Source: Nicotiana tabacum (Eukaryota; Streptophyta; Magnoliopsida; Solanales; Solanaceae). From it: 64,000 nt of DNA. The position numbers and the translations under genes were made by a program. Below are positions 1 to 11,106 of this stretch, piece by piece (position 1 is the stretch's first letter; each line of letters opens with the position of its first letter). The DNA lies in contig NC_134089.1 of the NCBI RefSeq assembly GCF_000715075.1, positions 102,059,157 through 102,123,156 on the forward strand, written 5' to 3'. The notes beneath the pieces were generated by a model. It had not been told where the DNA came from. It saw only the letters and a program-made list of their open reading frames with translations, and did no database searches.

Positions 1-1411
1 TGAGGTAAGTAATAGTTATAAATTTGGTCCTGAGGGTATGAAACCCTGGACACTGTGTCTTATGACTATTTTGGAGGTGACACATATGCTAGGTGACGGG
101 CGTGTGGGCGTGCACCGTAGGGATTGTGACTTGGTCTGTCCCGCGAGACTGTGGAATTAATTGGCCTACTGTTTAATACATGTTCCCTCTATTTTCATAG
201 AAATTGACTGTACTTCATGTTAGAAATCATGTTTAGGCCTTATGTGATCACTGTCGATACTTGAGAGGTCGTGTACTTGCTGAATTAGCTGCTAATTGTT
301 GTTTTGTACTCAGTCATAGCTTTTCTTGCTCATTATGCCTCTGTCTCTTGCTGTTCATTGTTGGTAAATGACATTACTTATGTTTGGGCTATTTTTATGA
401 TTTCCGAGATCCCGAGAGACTGGAGAGATTGATGACTGAGTAAGGTCAAGGGCCTAGTTATGAGATATTGATACTATAGCACGTGAGTTGTCCGTGCAGC
501 ACGTGAGTTACCCATGCAGATCCAGATATTGATATTATAGCACGTGAGTTGTCTATGCAGCACGTGAGTTGTCCGTGCAGATCCATATATTGATATTATA
601 GCATGCAAGTTGTCTGTGCAGCATGTGAGTTGTCCATTCAGTTTATAGCACTTGGGCTGAAGGAGCCCCTCCGGAGTCTGCACACCCCCAGTGAGTGCAG
701 GTACCTATTGAGTATGATTATTGAGGGCTGAGAGCCGAGTGATTGAGGTGTTGAGATGAGCTGAGTGACTGTTGCCTTGAGAGGCCATATTTGCTTCAAT
801 TAATTGCTACACTTAGTTGCTATTTGTCCCTGTCGTACATATTTCTGGAATATTTGATATCTAGTTCATTTGAGTACGCACTTATGCGACTTAAACTGTT
901 AAATTGAAAGTATGACTACTTTTATTTGAAAGTTATTGAGATAACTATATTTGCATAGCTCATCACTACTCTCAGTTCTTTATTTATTTCTTTTACTTAC
1001 TGAGTTGGTGTACTCACGTTACGCCCTTTACCTCGTGTACAGATCCAAACACTTTTGGTCACGGTGGTTGCTGATTGACGATTCAGGCTCAGGAGACTAT
1101 TGAGGTAGCTGCATGGCATTCGCTAACCTTGACTCTCCTTTCCTTTCATATTGTATTGTTCTATATCTTCAGATAGTGTTTTATAGTCGGATGTTGTTAT
1201 CATTTAGATGCTCATGCACTCAATGACATTGGGTTTTGGGGATGGATTGTATAGTAATTTTGGAGTTATATTCTATTTTTAAAAAGAATTTCTTTAATAT
1301 TAACTGCTTTCGCCTTTATTTAAAAGTTTTACTGTGTTGAGATGTCGAGTTGAGGCTTGCCTAGTTCCACGATAGGCGCTATCACGACAGGTGAGATTTT
1401 GGGTCATGACA
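1..1411 (+). mobile_element. Tekay-like Ty3/gypsy LTR, 3' part
   Basis: The segment ends with a block containing 'gcttgcctagt', 'cgataggcgc', 'tcacgaca' and a terminal 'tcatgaca'. The terminus of the complete Tekay-like element at 39481-50773 (read on its minus strand) has the same layout, so I read this as the 3' part of an LTR of the same lineage. The 5' end lies outside the window. No ORF of note is inside. A direct repeat with G-box motifs lies at 478-650. The LTR end is fused directly to pol sequence at about 1411, without primer site or gag. Confidence 0.7.
478..650 (+). repeat. three ~61-bp direct repeats with G-boxes in LTR
   Basis: Three copies of a unit of about 61 bp start near 479, 540 and 601. 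Each holds two related words of the form GCACG-TGAGTTGTC-CGTGC, whose ends are inverted repeats. CACGTG (the G-box core bound by plant bZIP and bHLH factors) is perfect at 480-485, 500-505, 541-546 and 561-566. It has decayed to CATGCA and CATGTG in the third unit. A role as promoter sites is inference. Confidence 0.8.
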
Positions 1412-2581
1412 ATGCTAAGTTCTCCAAGTATGAGTTTTGGCTAGAGTCAGTAGCATTCTTGGGGCATGTTGTGCCAGGAGAGGGTATTAAGGTGGATCCC
1501 AAGAAGATTGAGGCAGTTCAGAGTTGGTCATGTCCTACTTCAGTGACCGAGATCGGGAGTTTCTTGGGGTTAGCAGGTTATTACAGACGATTTTGCAGGG
1601 CTTTTCATCTATTGCATCACCTCTGACTAAATTGACCCAGAAGGGTGCTCCATTCTGTTGGTCTGATGATTGTCAGGCGAGCTTTCAGAAGCTCAAGACA
1701 GCTTTGACTACAACACTAGTTCTCGTGTTGCCTTCTGGTTCTGGGATGTATATGGTATATTGCGATGCTTCACGCGTTGGATTGGGATGTGTATTGATGC
1801 AGAAGGGGCGAGTTATTGCATATGCTTCGCGTCAGCTGAAGATTCATGAGAAGAATTATCTTGTGCACACGATTTAGAGTTGGCCGCAATTGTTCATGCT
1901 CTTAAGATATTGAGGCATTATCTGTATGGGGTGTCATGTGAGGTTTATACTGATCATCGCAGCTTACAGAATTTGTTCAAGCAGAAAGATCTCAATTTGA
2001 GGCAGCGTAGATGGCTTGAGTTACTGAAAGATTATGACATCACCATTCTTTATCATCCGGGCAAGGCAAATGTGGTCACGGATGCCTTAAGCAGGAAAGT
2101 AGAGAGTATGGGTAGCTTGGCATACATTCTACCAGAGGAGAAGCCACTAGCCTTAGGCATCCAGTCCTTGGCTAATAGACTCGTGAGATTGGATATTTTA
2201 GAGGCCAGTCGAGTTCTTGCGTGTGTTGTTGCTCAGTCTTCATTATTGGGGCAGATAAAGGCCCGACAGTTCGATGATTCACACTTGGCAGTTCTCAGAG
2301 AGATAGTGCTACAGGGTGGTGCCAAGGAAGTTTCTATTGGCGAGGATGGTGTTTTGTGACTCCAGGGTCGCCTATGTGTTCCTAATGTTGATGGTCTGAG
2401 AGAGAGGATCCTAGAGAAGGCACACAATTTGCGGTATTCCATTAATCCGGGTGCTACGAAGATGTATCGTGACTTGAGGTAGCATTATTGGTGGCGGAGG
2501 ATGAAGAAAGATATAGTGGAGTATGTGGCCAGGTGTTTGAATTGCCAGCAGGATAAGTATAAACACCAGAGGCCAGGTGGC
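1412..2581 (+). pseudogene. pol: Tekay pol fragment: RT C-terminus, RNase H, integrase zinc finger
   Basis: The translation starts inside the reverse transcriptase thumb/connection ([25 protein letters not shown]). It continues with RNase H ([11 protein letters not shown], then TDHRSLQ and DALSRK) and ends in the integrase H2C2 zinc finger region (HYWW, CLNCQ). A frameshift lies near 1600, a second near 1877, a stop at 2357-2359, and a TAG at 2479-2481 replaces the usual Gln of RDLRQHYWW. The RT active site, protease and gag are missing upstream because the LTR is joined at about 1411. The integrase catalytic core is missing downstream because another element starts at 2582. It is a dead fragment, closely related to the pol at 42350-45740. 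Confidence 0.9.
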
Positions 2582-4004
2582 TGATGAGTGGTGATTTTAC
2601 CACTCAATCTAGTCTCTTTTCCTTAGCTTTTATGTCTTTTAACTATAATATGAGGTCGTTTATGGTGTGTATTATTAGATTTTTAGGTAAATGATGCCCT
2701 GAAGTGATTTGAATTCAATTGGAGTGGAATTGAGCAAAAAAGGGTGAAAACATGCAAAAACTCCCAAGTGATTCTGCATATGCGGAAAGAGGGCCGTAGA
2801 AGTGACTCCGCTTCTGTGTGAATAGTTCTGCATCTGTGAAGTTGTGAAGTTGCAAGGAACCACATCTGCGGTTATATTACCGCTTCTGTGGTGGCACATC
2901 TGCGCCTGGTGAACCGCATTTGCGGTAATAGAGTTTTAGCTGGTGATCGCTTCTGCGATGGGATCTCCGCATCTGTGCAGCTGCACCTGCAATGATTCTT
3001 CTGCAGATGTGGTAAACGGGCATCAGATCTGGGCAAATTAGGCATTTCACATTTTCTCAACCCCAAACCATTTTTATACTCGTCCAAGCAGATATTTTAG
3101 ATATATATGGCTTATTTTCAGTTCTTAGGGCTAGAGAGAACAAGTTTTGGAAGCTAGGGCTTTGCACAAACACTTTGGTCTTGAAGATTTGAGGCTTTTG
3201 GTTAATATTTTCTTACCCATTTATGTTTATTTCTTCATTTCCTTGCTTTGTATTGTATGTCTAAGTGTGTAGTATTTTATTCAACACTTGAACCTTGTTT
3301 ATGGAAATATTCATGTTTAAAGTGTGGATTAAATACTTTATTGTGCTTATGTATTGAATGATTTTTTATCTTTTTATGAAGTGAGTTGTTGTTTCTTTAT
3401 TTATTCTTGTTCTTTAATGTTTCCAAAGGGATTAGCTAACCCTAGGACTCGCGCATTAACTCTGAATTAATTTTGGAAAAGATAATTTGGGGTTGGAAAA
3501 GATTAATTAACAAAAACTTGAGGATTTAACCCTCATTTTATAGATTCTACCTAGGGATAGGATTGAACTACTTGTAGCCATTCCGGGTGTGCTTAATCTC
3601 TTAATTGTTTTAGGGATAATTCAATTAGGAAGTCTTGTTAGTCTTTGGAAGAAGCTAATTAAGAATTATTATCCGTGGCTAATTAACATAAACTCGCTCA
3701 TATTTGTAAAATCGTGAAATACATTGGATCGTTACTTGAGTGTAATTCCCGATGCATCCATACTTGTAGCCATTGATCATTTTACTTGATTTCTAGGTTA
3801 GTTTACATTTACGCATATAGGTAGAAATATTTTCCAAATTAAATTCTTAGTGTTTGGCCTTGCGCGATAAGTGATAATTCTCTTACATTCCTAATTGCCT
3901 ACATATTGTTCTCTGTGGGATTCGACCCCGACTCACAGTTGGGTAAATTATATTGCATGTAACCGTTTCCATTTACTTTTTAATAGTGGATTTGTACGTC
4001 ATCA
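2582..4004 (+). mobile_element. LTR of Athila-like non-autonomous element, unit A (LTR_A)
   Basis: The 1,423-bp LTR begins TGATGAGTGG and ends GTCATCA, so the ends form a short inverted repeat (TGATGA/TCATCA). A primer-binding site follows five bases after the end. The same LTR type recurs at 32922-34290, and the 3' half also recurs at 26176-27547. An array of CGC-N4-GCG words lies at 2770-3015, followed by a weak TATA-like 'tttttatact' at 3071-3080 and the block 'ctagagagaacaag' shared by all three copies. No coding capacity is seen. It interrupts the Tekay integrase fragment; the 5 bases before it are GTGGC. Confidence 0.9.
2770..3015 (+). repeat. inverted-repeat word array, T dialect (LTR_A)
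   Basis: About ten words of the type CGC-N4-GCG lie about 20-30 bp apart, with N4 mostly ATCT, TTCT, ATTT or AGAT. The arms outside the core are often complementary: ATCGC-TTCT-GCGAT at 2946-2959 and ACCGC-ATTT-GCGGT at 2913-2926. Several words have decayed by CpG loss (for example GCATCTGTG). Confidence 0.8.
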
Positions 4005-4008
4005 AAAT

Positions 4009-4025
4009 TGGCGCCATTGCCGGGG
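4009..4025 (+). other. primer-binding site, tRNA-Asp type
   Basis: TGGCGCCATTGCCGGGG starts five bases after the LTR end and matches the complement of a plant tRNA-Asp 3' end except one G-to-A change. Athila-group elements use this primer. It is the only primer site of this family in the window: the homologous place after the LTRs at 27547 and 34290 is deleted. Confidence 0.85.
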
Positions 4026-4164
4026 AACAATTTGGCGTAATTTAGGTTATTTGAGAAATAAGCGTAAGTGCTTTGGTCCAAACTTGTGAATATTTGTGTA
4101 ATTATTTTTCTTACCTTGGTCTATTTTTATTGTTGTTTCTTATTTATTTTCTTAGTTTTGAAAA

Positions 4165-4494
4165 ATGGCATCATATAATGAAAATTTGTCGGATGGTAGT
4201 TGTTCATACTTTGATGACCCTTGTCCTTATATTGGAGGACCACACTCGTGGAAAAATTGTTTAAATTCTCCCGGGGGTGGATTGTGCGCACAATCTCAAA
4301 CCCATGAGTGGAGTATTTGTGATAAGTGTGGTTTTCAAAATGGCCATTGGGATGATTGTGCTTATTTGTCCTTTCCTTCCCCAATGATTCTATTGTTTTT
4401 GATGAAAGTGATAGGGCTATGGAAATGGAAGAAGTTGAGCATAGCCGAAATGGAGAGTTCAAGCTCATGTTGGAGTGACTACTCAAAGGAGTAA
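4165..4494 (+). pseudogene. ORF1 N-terminal part: paired zinc-knuckle-like motifs
   Basis: A 109-codon frame starts with the first ATG after the leader. It shows two Cys/His clusters. The first is C20-PYI-GGP-H27-SWKN-C32, which resembles the CxxCGGPHxxxxC knuckle of Athila gag with the second Cys replaced by Ile23. The second is C52-DK-C55-GFQNG-H61-WDD-C65. After residue 65 the frame becomes unlike the rest, whereas another frame (about 4380-4480) continues with acidic residues, so a frameshift near 4375 probably separates this from the acidic segment at 4507-5160. I infer a relic of the gag C-terminus. No capsid-like region is upstream. Units B and C have lost this part entirely. Confidence 0.6.
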
Positions 4495-4506
4495 ACAAAG
4501 AGCAAA

Positions 4507-5160
4507 GTGCTTTTGGAGGAGCTTTTGGAGAATAGTCTCCAAAATGACTTGACACTTGAAAGGTTGCACTCACAAATGGGAGAACTGCTTGAAGCTTTAG
4601 AGGTCCAAAAATCCTCGAAAGTTAATGATAGCCAAGAATTTTTCTTAGATGTGGAAGCCGAAAATCCTTCCTTGTCACTTGATATACAAAACCAAGAAGA
4701 ACTCTCAAATGCTCAAGATGAGAAGATAATGCTCATGTTGGAAACCATTCTTGAAAATGAGGAGAAGCACAACTTTGCACTCGAGGACTTGAAACAAGGC
4801 TTCTCTTACAATGATGAACATTTCCACACTTTGGAAGAGCAAATGTATGCCCACCAACTTGAGAGTGTGGAAGAAAGCCAAGAAGAGTCAAATTCCGAGG
4901 AAGAAAGTGAGCTTTACTTTGAGGATTCAAGAATTGAACATCCACCAACCGACTCCATGAGTGTTAATGATGCCAAAAAAAATATGGAACTAGAGTCAAC
5001 CGGTGTAAATGAAAATGTGGTTGATATTGAATCTAATTCGGGGGAAAAAGAAGATGTCAAAATCCAAGAAAAATTGCAAGTTGGAGGTTTGAAATCACAT
5101 TCCAAGAATTTTTCAACATTGAAATTACGTGGTGATATGGGAATTGAACTACACGAGTGA
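4507..5160 (+). CDS. ORF1 C-terminal part: acidic coiled-coil protein of unit A
   Basis: This open frame of 217 codons is rich in Glu, Asp and Leu with heptad-like stretches (LLEELLENSL near the start, MLETILENEEKHN in the middle). It has an acidic block (ESQEESNSEEESELYFED) and a more basic tail. No catalytic motif is visible. Two further copies occur at 27563-28079 and 34314-34676 with about 85-90 percent similarity by eye, so the region was conserved when the family was active. It follows the zinc-knuckle segment and precedes the conserved hairpin block at 5391-5438. Function unknown; a structural role next to a gag-type RNA-binding domain is possible. The ATG at 4507 is only the first in frame. 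Confidence 0.5.
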   Translation: MLLEELLENSLQNDLTLERLHSQMGELLEALEVQKSSKVNDSQEFFLDVEAENPSLSLDIQNQEELSNAQDEKIMLMLETILENEEKHNFALEDLKQGFSYNDEHFHTLEEQMYAHQLESVEESQEESNSEEESELYFEDSRIEHPPTDSMSVNDAKKNMELESTGVNENVVDIESNSGEKEDVKIQEKLQVGGLKSHSKNFSTLKLRGDMGIELHE

Positions 5161-5390
5161 ATGAGAGATTGCAAGGAGGAAAGGCAACAACCATACATCT
5201 TACAATTTGAGGGAACAAGAAGGCAAAATGACATTCCTCACATGAAAGCCAAGAAGTGCAAAATGAAGAAATTAAGTCTTAGCTTGATCATCTACTTACC
5301 AACCCCATCGCTCGTGGTCACAAGCTTGATTCCAAGCTAGGTTCCCAGTTCATATCATCCAAGTGGTGAGAAAAGTGCTAAAGTTGACTT
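5161..5390 (+). other. non-coding spacer after ORF1, unit A
   Basis: This is sequence between the ORF1 stop and the hairpin block. The part from 5282 onward is present a second time from 18157 (see the duplicated flank). No separate gene is seen. Confidence 0.6.
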
Positions 5391-5445
5391 GCGTGTGCCA
5401 CGACGTTAAATGCGGCGCTTGGTGGGAGGCAACCCATCGTTTTTC
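5391..5445 (+). other. conserved double-hairpin block with GGGAGGCAACCC (unit A)
   Basis: The block reads from a decayed first palindrome around GTGCCACGACG, through TTAAATGCGGCGCTT, into a second hairpin GGTGGG-AGGCAA-CCCATC (5421-5438, six pairs with one G.T). The GGGAGGCAACCC core is widespread in Athila-type elements (my recollection). Copies: 18264-18313, 28396-28443 and 35139-35186. In the copy at 28396-28410 the first palindrome is perfect (CGTCGTGCCACGACG). Confidence 0.7.
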
Positions 5446-5614
5446 AAATTTTTTTAGTCATTTGTGAAATTTTCTTTTTTAGCATAGCTTAGAATATTAT
5501 TTTTGACTAATCTACCAAGTTTTAGATTTTTTGGAGTTGATTTAAGTAGGTCGGAGTAGTCCGGAGAGCCAAAACCAGTAGCTGCCAGAACTGTTAAAGT
5601 GCAGAAAAACACAT

Positions 5615-5765
5615 CTCTTAGCGCTCGCATGTATGCCTCGCATTCGCGTAGGTGTAGATAACTTTAACCCTTTGCGTTCGTATACACAGCACTCGCGTTC
5701 GTGGCCATTGATAGTTTTTACCCTTCGCGTACGCGGACATCCCTCGCGAACGCGTAGGGTCAAGT
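5615..5765 (+). repeat. inverted-repeat word array, G dialect (unit A, after ORF1)
   Basis: Words have the CGC-N4-GCG pattern with spacer GAAC, GTTC or GTAC. Examples are CTTCGC-GTAC-GCGG near 5725 and CCCTCGC-GAAC-GCGTAGGG near 5744-5761. The array lies in the non-coding part between ORF1 and ORF2. It is present again at 18488-18640 because the whole flank is duplicated. Confidence 0.75.
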
Positions 5766-6167
5766 AAGTGTAAATACAAATTATCTACTAGAAACGAGAA
5801 AATTCACCCCTTTTGCTCAAACAACAGTCCCCCCCCCCTCTCCTTAAGCCCCAAAAATCAATTCATCCATAATCTTCAAGTTTCTTGCAATTTTTCATCT
5901 CCATTCTAAAGTTATGTAATTTCTTCGCTCTCCTCTCAAATCTTTCATCTCCTTCTTGGTGTAACTTTTAAAAAAATAGAAGAGCACTCATTGTTGTTTG
6001 GTCCTTATGGTTCAAATTTTGAGTATTAAGTTACAAATTTATGCTTGAAATTGGTTGTTGCTTGCTGGGTGAGATTGGTTGAGTGTGAGTGGTTGTTTTT
6101 AAGAAAATTTTGGGTAAGATCTGTGCATAAATTTTCTGTAAATAAACAAAGAAAAGTGGGCACCCCA
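5766..6167 (+). other. non-coding internal region of unit A up to the Ogre1 insertion
   Basis: This stretch has a C run near 5829 and a pyrimidine-rich part. No credible gene is seen. It continues, after removal of the Ogre1 insertion, at 22640. Confidence 0.6.
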
Positions 6168-6172
6168 ACTGT
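6168..6172. repeat. target-site duplication ACTGT, left copy (Ogre1)
   Basis: ACTGT directly precedes the LTR start TGTCACACC at 6173. The same five bases follow the end of the second LTR at 22635-22639. They also precede the second LTR at 19041-19045, because the left flank is duplicated. Confidence 0.85.
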
Positions 6173-9100
6173 TGTCACACCTCCTTTTTCCGCCCCCGCG
6201 AGGGTGCGTAGGGAGTTTTCTCCAATTAAAGGACATTCGAAACGGGATTTGTTTGTTTGTTTCAGAGTCGCCACCTGGGAATTTTAAGGCGTCCCAAGTC
6301 ACCGGTTTTAATACCTGAATCGAGGAGAATATGACTCTGTTTATTATTCTGCGAACCAGAAATCCTGAGTAAGGAATTCTATTAATCCGGAAGAAGGTGT
6401 TAGGCATTTCCGAATTCCGTGGTTCTAGCACGGTCGCTTAACTGTTTTTATTCTTGGCTTAATTATCTCAATTTTACATTTTTATTGCATGATTTTGTTA
6501 CCGCTTCTGTTTAGATTGTTTATAACTAAAGACCCTTCTTCGAATCGAATCACGCATACGTGTATTCGTTTTATATATTATATATTTTTTAACGTGAGAA
6601 ATCGTGTCACGCGTACGTGTACACAATGATATTGATAATATAATTATTATTTTTTCGAAATTGTGTTTTAAATAAAATCAAGAACATTCGCACTTTTTGT
6701 ATGATTAAGTAGTGAACCGCACATCTCGGGTTTTTATGAAGTTAATATTGATAGTCTCCGAAGAACCCTTTTTTATTAAATGTTCGCTCGAAGTTGCGCG
6801 AACGCATAATCCGAATTGCTTTTAGAAATATAATCAGGTTACGCGAACGTATCCCTAATCACAAATATATTCTTGATGGTAATATAAATTTGTTTACAAA
6901 TTATTTATTACATCCATATTATTTTTATGTGAAAGTCATGTTAAACCACTATTTGAGACGCCTCTAAATTACTCGAAAAGGATTCACAAATTATATTTTT
7001 TTTTTGCGTATAAATTATATTCCTCCAAGTCATTCGAATTTAAGGAGTAAAAATGAACAATGTGTGATTACTACCATTTGTAGTGAATGCATTATTTGCC
7101 TACCCAAATAAACAACGTGCGAATTACGTATAAACATTGGGAAAGAATTGATGTAAGAAAGGAAATGATATTTTCCAAGAATTTTCATTATTCTATTTGA
7201 GGCGAATACTATTTTTTATATTTTTTAAAATGTTATAATCTTTAAACCTAATCACCTTCTACATTACTTGTTTTTAATCCAAAGTTGTAATCGTTTGGTT
7301 AATTTGTTTACGATGGTAGATGGGCATCAAGTTGATAAAAAAAATATTATACAAATCAATTCAATAAAATTGCATTACATGCAACATAGTTGTATGTCTG
7401 AACCGTTTATAACATTCTAACATCGTAACGAGCTATATCAACTCACCTTCCACATATGATTATATATATACTCGTCATCATGCCATATATGAACATACAA
7501 CTTATATCAATCTAAACCAAAATCAGATTTTTTACAAGATATACTAATAATATAATTTCTTGATACTTCCATTCTACTTTACATTTAGCTAACAATATTA
7601 CGGGATGTAATTAATGGCCCATTTTATGCCATGTTCCCTACCTTGATAATTCAATCATGACATTCACTTAATGAAAATTCCGAAATAGGTGATATTATTA
7701 CAACACTTATACGAACTTTAAGAGGTAACAATTATCTTATATTCATCACGTCAAACGTACTACTATATTAATCAACTGAAACTTAAACTAATAAAATTTA
7801 AATGAGTAGAAGACATCCTTATAATTCCAAACTTCATTTACTTTCCATGTTGAAGCTTTTCATGACATGAATTTACAGATATGTACTTGATATTGGAAAC
7901 AAAAGAAAATGATGATGAGAATCAGCGACAGTAATAACAATACAGCAACAACAGTCCAGCAACAGTAACAACCCAGGAACAGAGTTTGCAAACCAGTAGA
8001 ACAGTAATCTCAAAAACAAAAGCTTCAAGCTTTGAATGAAACAACAACCATTAATACTAATTTCAAACAAAGAAAGAAAGCAAAAGATTTTTTAGTTTTT
8101 ATTTTTATTTTGAAAGCTTAAACATTTTTCGGAATTTTTCTTTCTCTTAAATGTTCAGCCCTTTTTTCTCTCTTATTTTTCAAATTTGTTTCTCTCTCTC
8201 GTTTTTTTTCTCTTTCTGTCTATCTGTGTATTTTCTATCTCTCGTATCTCTCCCCTAAATCTGATTTCAAGACTTCATATATATAACACATCCCATAAAT
8301 CTTTCATCTAATTAAAACCAATACTTTTTCTCTACCAAACCCATTATCTTCTCACTCATCCCCATTACATTAAATAAACATATCACACCACCCCATTATA
8401 TTTTGTCCCCCATGCCTAACATAAAATAATGCAAGATTCCCCCCACTAAATTTTGTCTTGTCCCCCTTTATATTAAATAACCATATCACAACCCACCCCA
8501 TTTTATTTTGTCCCCCATGCTTCATATAAACAATAACAAAATGTACAATTCCTAAATTACCCCTCCGACCTTACTTAAATTACCAAACTACCCCTGAACG
8601 TACTACAAATTACCAAACTACCCATCAGCTATAACATATCATTTAATCAAACTTAACCAAAATATAGACGATATGATTAATTTCTAACAATGTTCAAACA
8701 ACAAATTTCATGAACATGATTTCTTCAACATTTCAACAACAAAGCACATGAACATGATTTCAACAACATTTCAACAAAAATCACATGAACACAAATTGAA
8801 CAACAAAGAACAACTAAAATTTGATTGAACAATATTTTAGCAACAAACAATCCTATTTTCGGATTCAACAACAACAACAAACAAAGTATGAAGATTTCTA
8901 AATTCAATCATATTGAACTTAAAATCAACTCTAACAACATTACAACCAACAATTCCTATATTAAACTTAAACAACAAGATTATGAGACAAATTCAAGAAA
9001 TAATCATAAATGATAAACAAGAAATCAAACTATACAAATTTCGGATTCAAGATCATCCAAACAAAGTATGAACATGAATGAATCTATTTTAACACAACAA

Positions 9101-10606
9101 ACATGACGGATTAAAACGATTAAATCAATATATTTCCTTTAACACAACTAAATTCTTTTTAGACAAATAACAAGATCGACGAATAAACAATTATGAACTT
9201 AAGCTTGAACTTAACAATATTAACAATTTCTAACAATACATAAACAAATTGAAGAAATAGTTAATTAAATTTCAATTTGAATCTAACAAACATCAAATTA
9301 ACAAATATTCACTTAAACAATAATACAAACATGAAATGAATATGAAAACAACTAATTAAACTTCTATTTTGAAATCTGAAAATTAATTTAACAAACAACA
9401 TGAACATGAACAAAACCAAAAATCAAATATCTAACCATAGACATGAACAAAGCAAACATTCGCCGATTTTAGATTCGAAACATATCAAAACAAAATACGG
9501 ACAAAATAAAATTCAAAAACTACTAACCGGATTGAAACGACGAATGACTAACCAACGACGAACTCGAACTTAAAGAGTGGCAGAAATGGGCAGCAGTTGC
9601 GGCGATCAGAAGGAGTAGAAGAAGCAGCCGCGACAGTAGCGGCGTGGCGCAGGCAGGTTGTTTGGTCGCCGTTGGTGCTCGCGACTGTGGTCGGAGCTCG
9701 TGACTATGGTCGCGCTGGCTGGGGTTCGATGACGACGATGATGGAGTTGTTTTACTGGAGGGAAAGAGCCATGAACGAGCTTGAGCTTGGGGTCGTTCAT
9801 GGTTTTTTTGAGGTCGTTCATGGGAGGGTACCTTGGAGACGACATGTGTGTGTGAGTGTGACGTGAGTGTTTGTTAATGGCGTTTGGATGTGAGGGATTG
9901 GGGTCGAGGGCAGCCATGGTTGTGTGCTTGAGGAAGCTTGAAGCTTGAGGAAGAAGAAGAAGGTAGGAGGGGGGGGATGGTTTAGGTCTTTTAGGGTTTT
10001 TGTCTTCTTTTTGTTTTGTTTTGTTTTGTAAAATGTAAGACAAAGGGGTTTGGGTCTTTTGGGTTATGGACTGGGTCGACCCAGTTCGAAATGGACTGGG
10101 TCGAAGGGAAGATTGGGCCATTTTTTGGGCCTATGGCTTGAAATCGAAGAAGAGGCCCAATTCCGACTTTCTTTATATTTTCGCTCTCTTTTCTTCTTTT
10201 ATTTCTCTAAAACTAAATTATAAAAATACTTAAACTATTATTAAGAATTAAATTAAGTTATAAAAGCGTAAATTAACTCGCAATAACAATTAACGCACAA
10301 TTAAGTAATAATTAAGCATAAAATTGTATATTTGGACATTAAATGCTAAAAATGCAAACGATGCATATTTTTGTAATTTTTAATTTTTGTAAAACAAATT
10401 AAATTACTAACAATTGTAGAATTAAATCCTACATGCAAAATGCGACATATTTTTGTATTTTTTATTAATTTAGCAAATAAACATGCACAGACAAATACAA
10501 ATAATTATTCAAAATATCACAAAAATTGCACACCAAAGAAAAATCATTTTATTTTTGAATTTCTTTGGGAGTAATTCTCATATTGGGCAAAAATCACGTG
10601 CTTACA
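6173..10606 (-). mobile_element. Ogre1 LTR, left copy (3' LTR in element sense)
   Basis: The 4,434-bp LTR reads on the minus strand from TGTAAGCACGTG (at 10606) to GGAGGTGTGACA (at 6173). The same terminal form bounds the LTR at 50845-54530. A TATA run (8278-8285) on the minus strand is the likely core promoter, so U3 is about 10606-8290. ORFs inside, such as a 171-codon minus frame at 9606-10121, lie in the GC-rich U3 and have no recognisable domain. Compared with the second copy, this LTR lacks about 100 bp near 9588; the gap is flanked by AGTGGC, present on both sides in the longer copy. Confidence 0.9.
8278..8285 (-). promoter_or_regulatory. probable TATA box of Ogre1 LTR
   Basis: TATATATA lies in the middle of the LTR, with the pyrimidine-rich CTCTCTC tract on the 3' side in element sense. 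The same sequence is at 20202-20209 in the second LTR. It is a prediction from position and sequence only. Confidence 0.5.
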
Positions 10607-10622
10607 GCTGCCCCTCTTTGCC
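10607..10622 (-). other. polypurine tract of Ogre1
   Basis: On the minus strand the LTR start is directly preceded by GGCAAAGAGGGGCAGC, a purine-rich tract of the kind that primes plus-strand synthesis. It shows that the internal region lies to the right of this LTR and that Ogre1 runs on the minus strand. Confidence 0.8.
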
Positions 10623-10722
10623 CGAAGACACGAAGGGTTTTCGTGCAAAGATAAAGCGAGCAATTTTTGCCCATCCGAGTACTCCGTGTGAAGCATTTTT
10701 TTTTTGAAAAAGATTTTACCGA

Positions 10723-10782
10723 ACCTTTGCTTCAAAGGTTTCCTACATATCCTGGGCTAAACAGGAATCAGGTCAATGTAGT
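10723..10782 (-). other. two-hairpin module, copy 1 (Ogre1 3' end)
   Basis: Plus-strand coordinates. The outer stem is CTACAT (10743-10748) with ATGTAG (10776-10781). The inner stem is TCCTG (10750-10754) with CAGGA (10762-10766). The neighbouring hairpin is AACCTTTG-CTT-CAAAGGTT just to the left (about 10722-10740). The constant words GAACTAC and TGATT are present in sense orientation. Confidence 0.7.
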
Positions 10783-11106
10783 TCGGAAAATTTTGGTAGC
10801 TGGGACTACCGTGGGACTGCATTGTTACTGTTGTTGCATGTTATTACCACTGCTTACCGATCTCCTTGTTACACTATGCCTAAAAGAAAACAAGAACCTA
10901 GGCTAGAGTACAATTTGTTTTTGTTGCCTTGCTTCCTTGTCTGCTTGCATTTCTTCCGGTGCTTTACTTCTTTTGACACATGTACTTGAGTTTGTATTGT
11001 GACCTCTTGTTGCAACCTTCTGTTTCCCGGTGCCGGGGAATTTTATTGTTTCCTGCTGGGGATTCCTATTGTAACCCTCTGTTTTATTGTCCTCTGACTC
11101 GATCTT

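Noticed and set aside
4127..4573. 148-codon minus-strand frame
   Set aside because: It overlaps the sense ORF1 whose Cys/His motifs and paralogues are clear; it is a shadow frame.
9606..10121. 171-codon minus-strand frame as a host or LTR gene
   Set aside because: Low-complexity His/Pro/Ser composition in a GC-rich part of U3. Only about the first 100 codons are kept in the sister LTR, and there is no domain.
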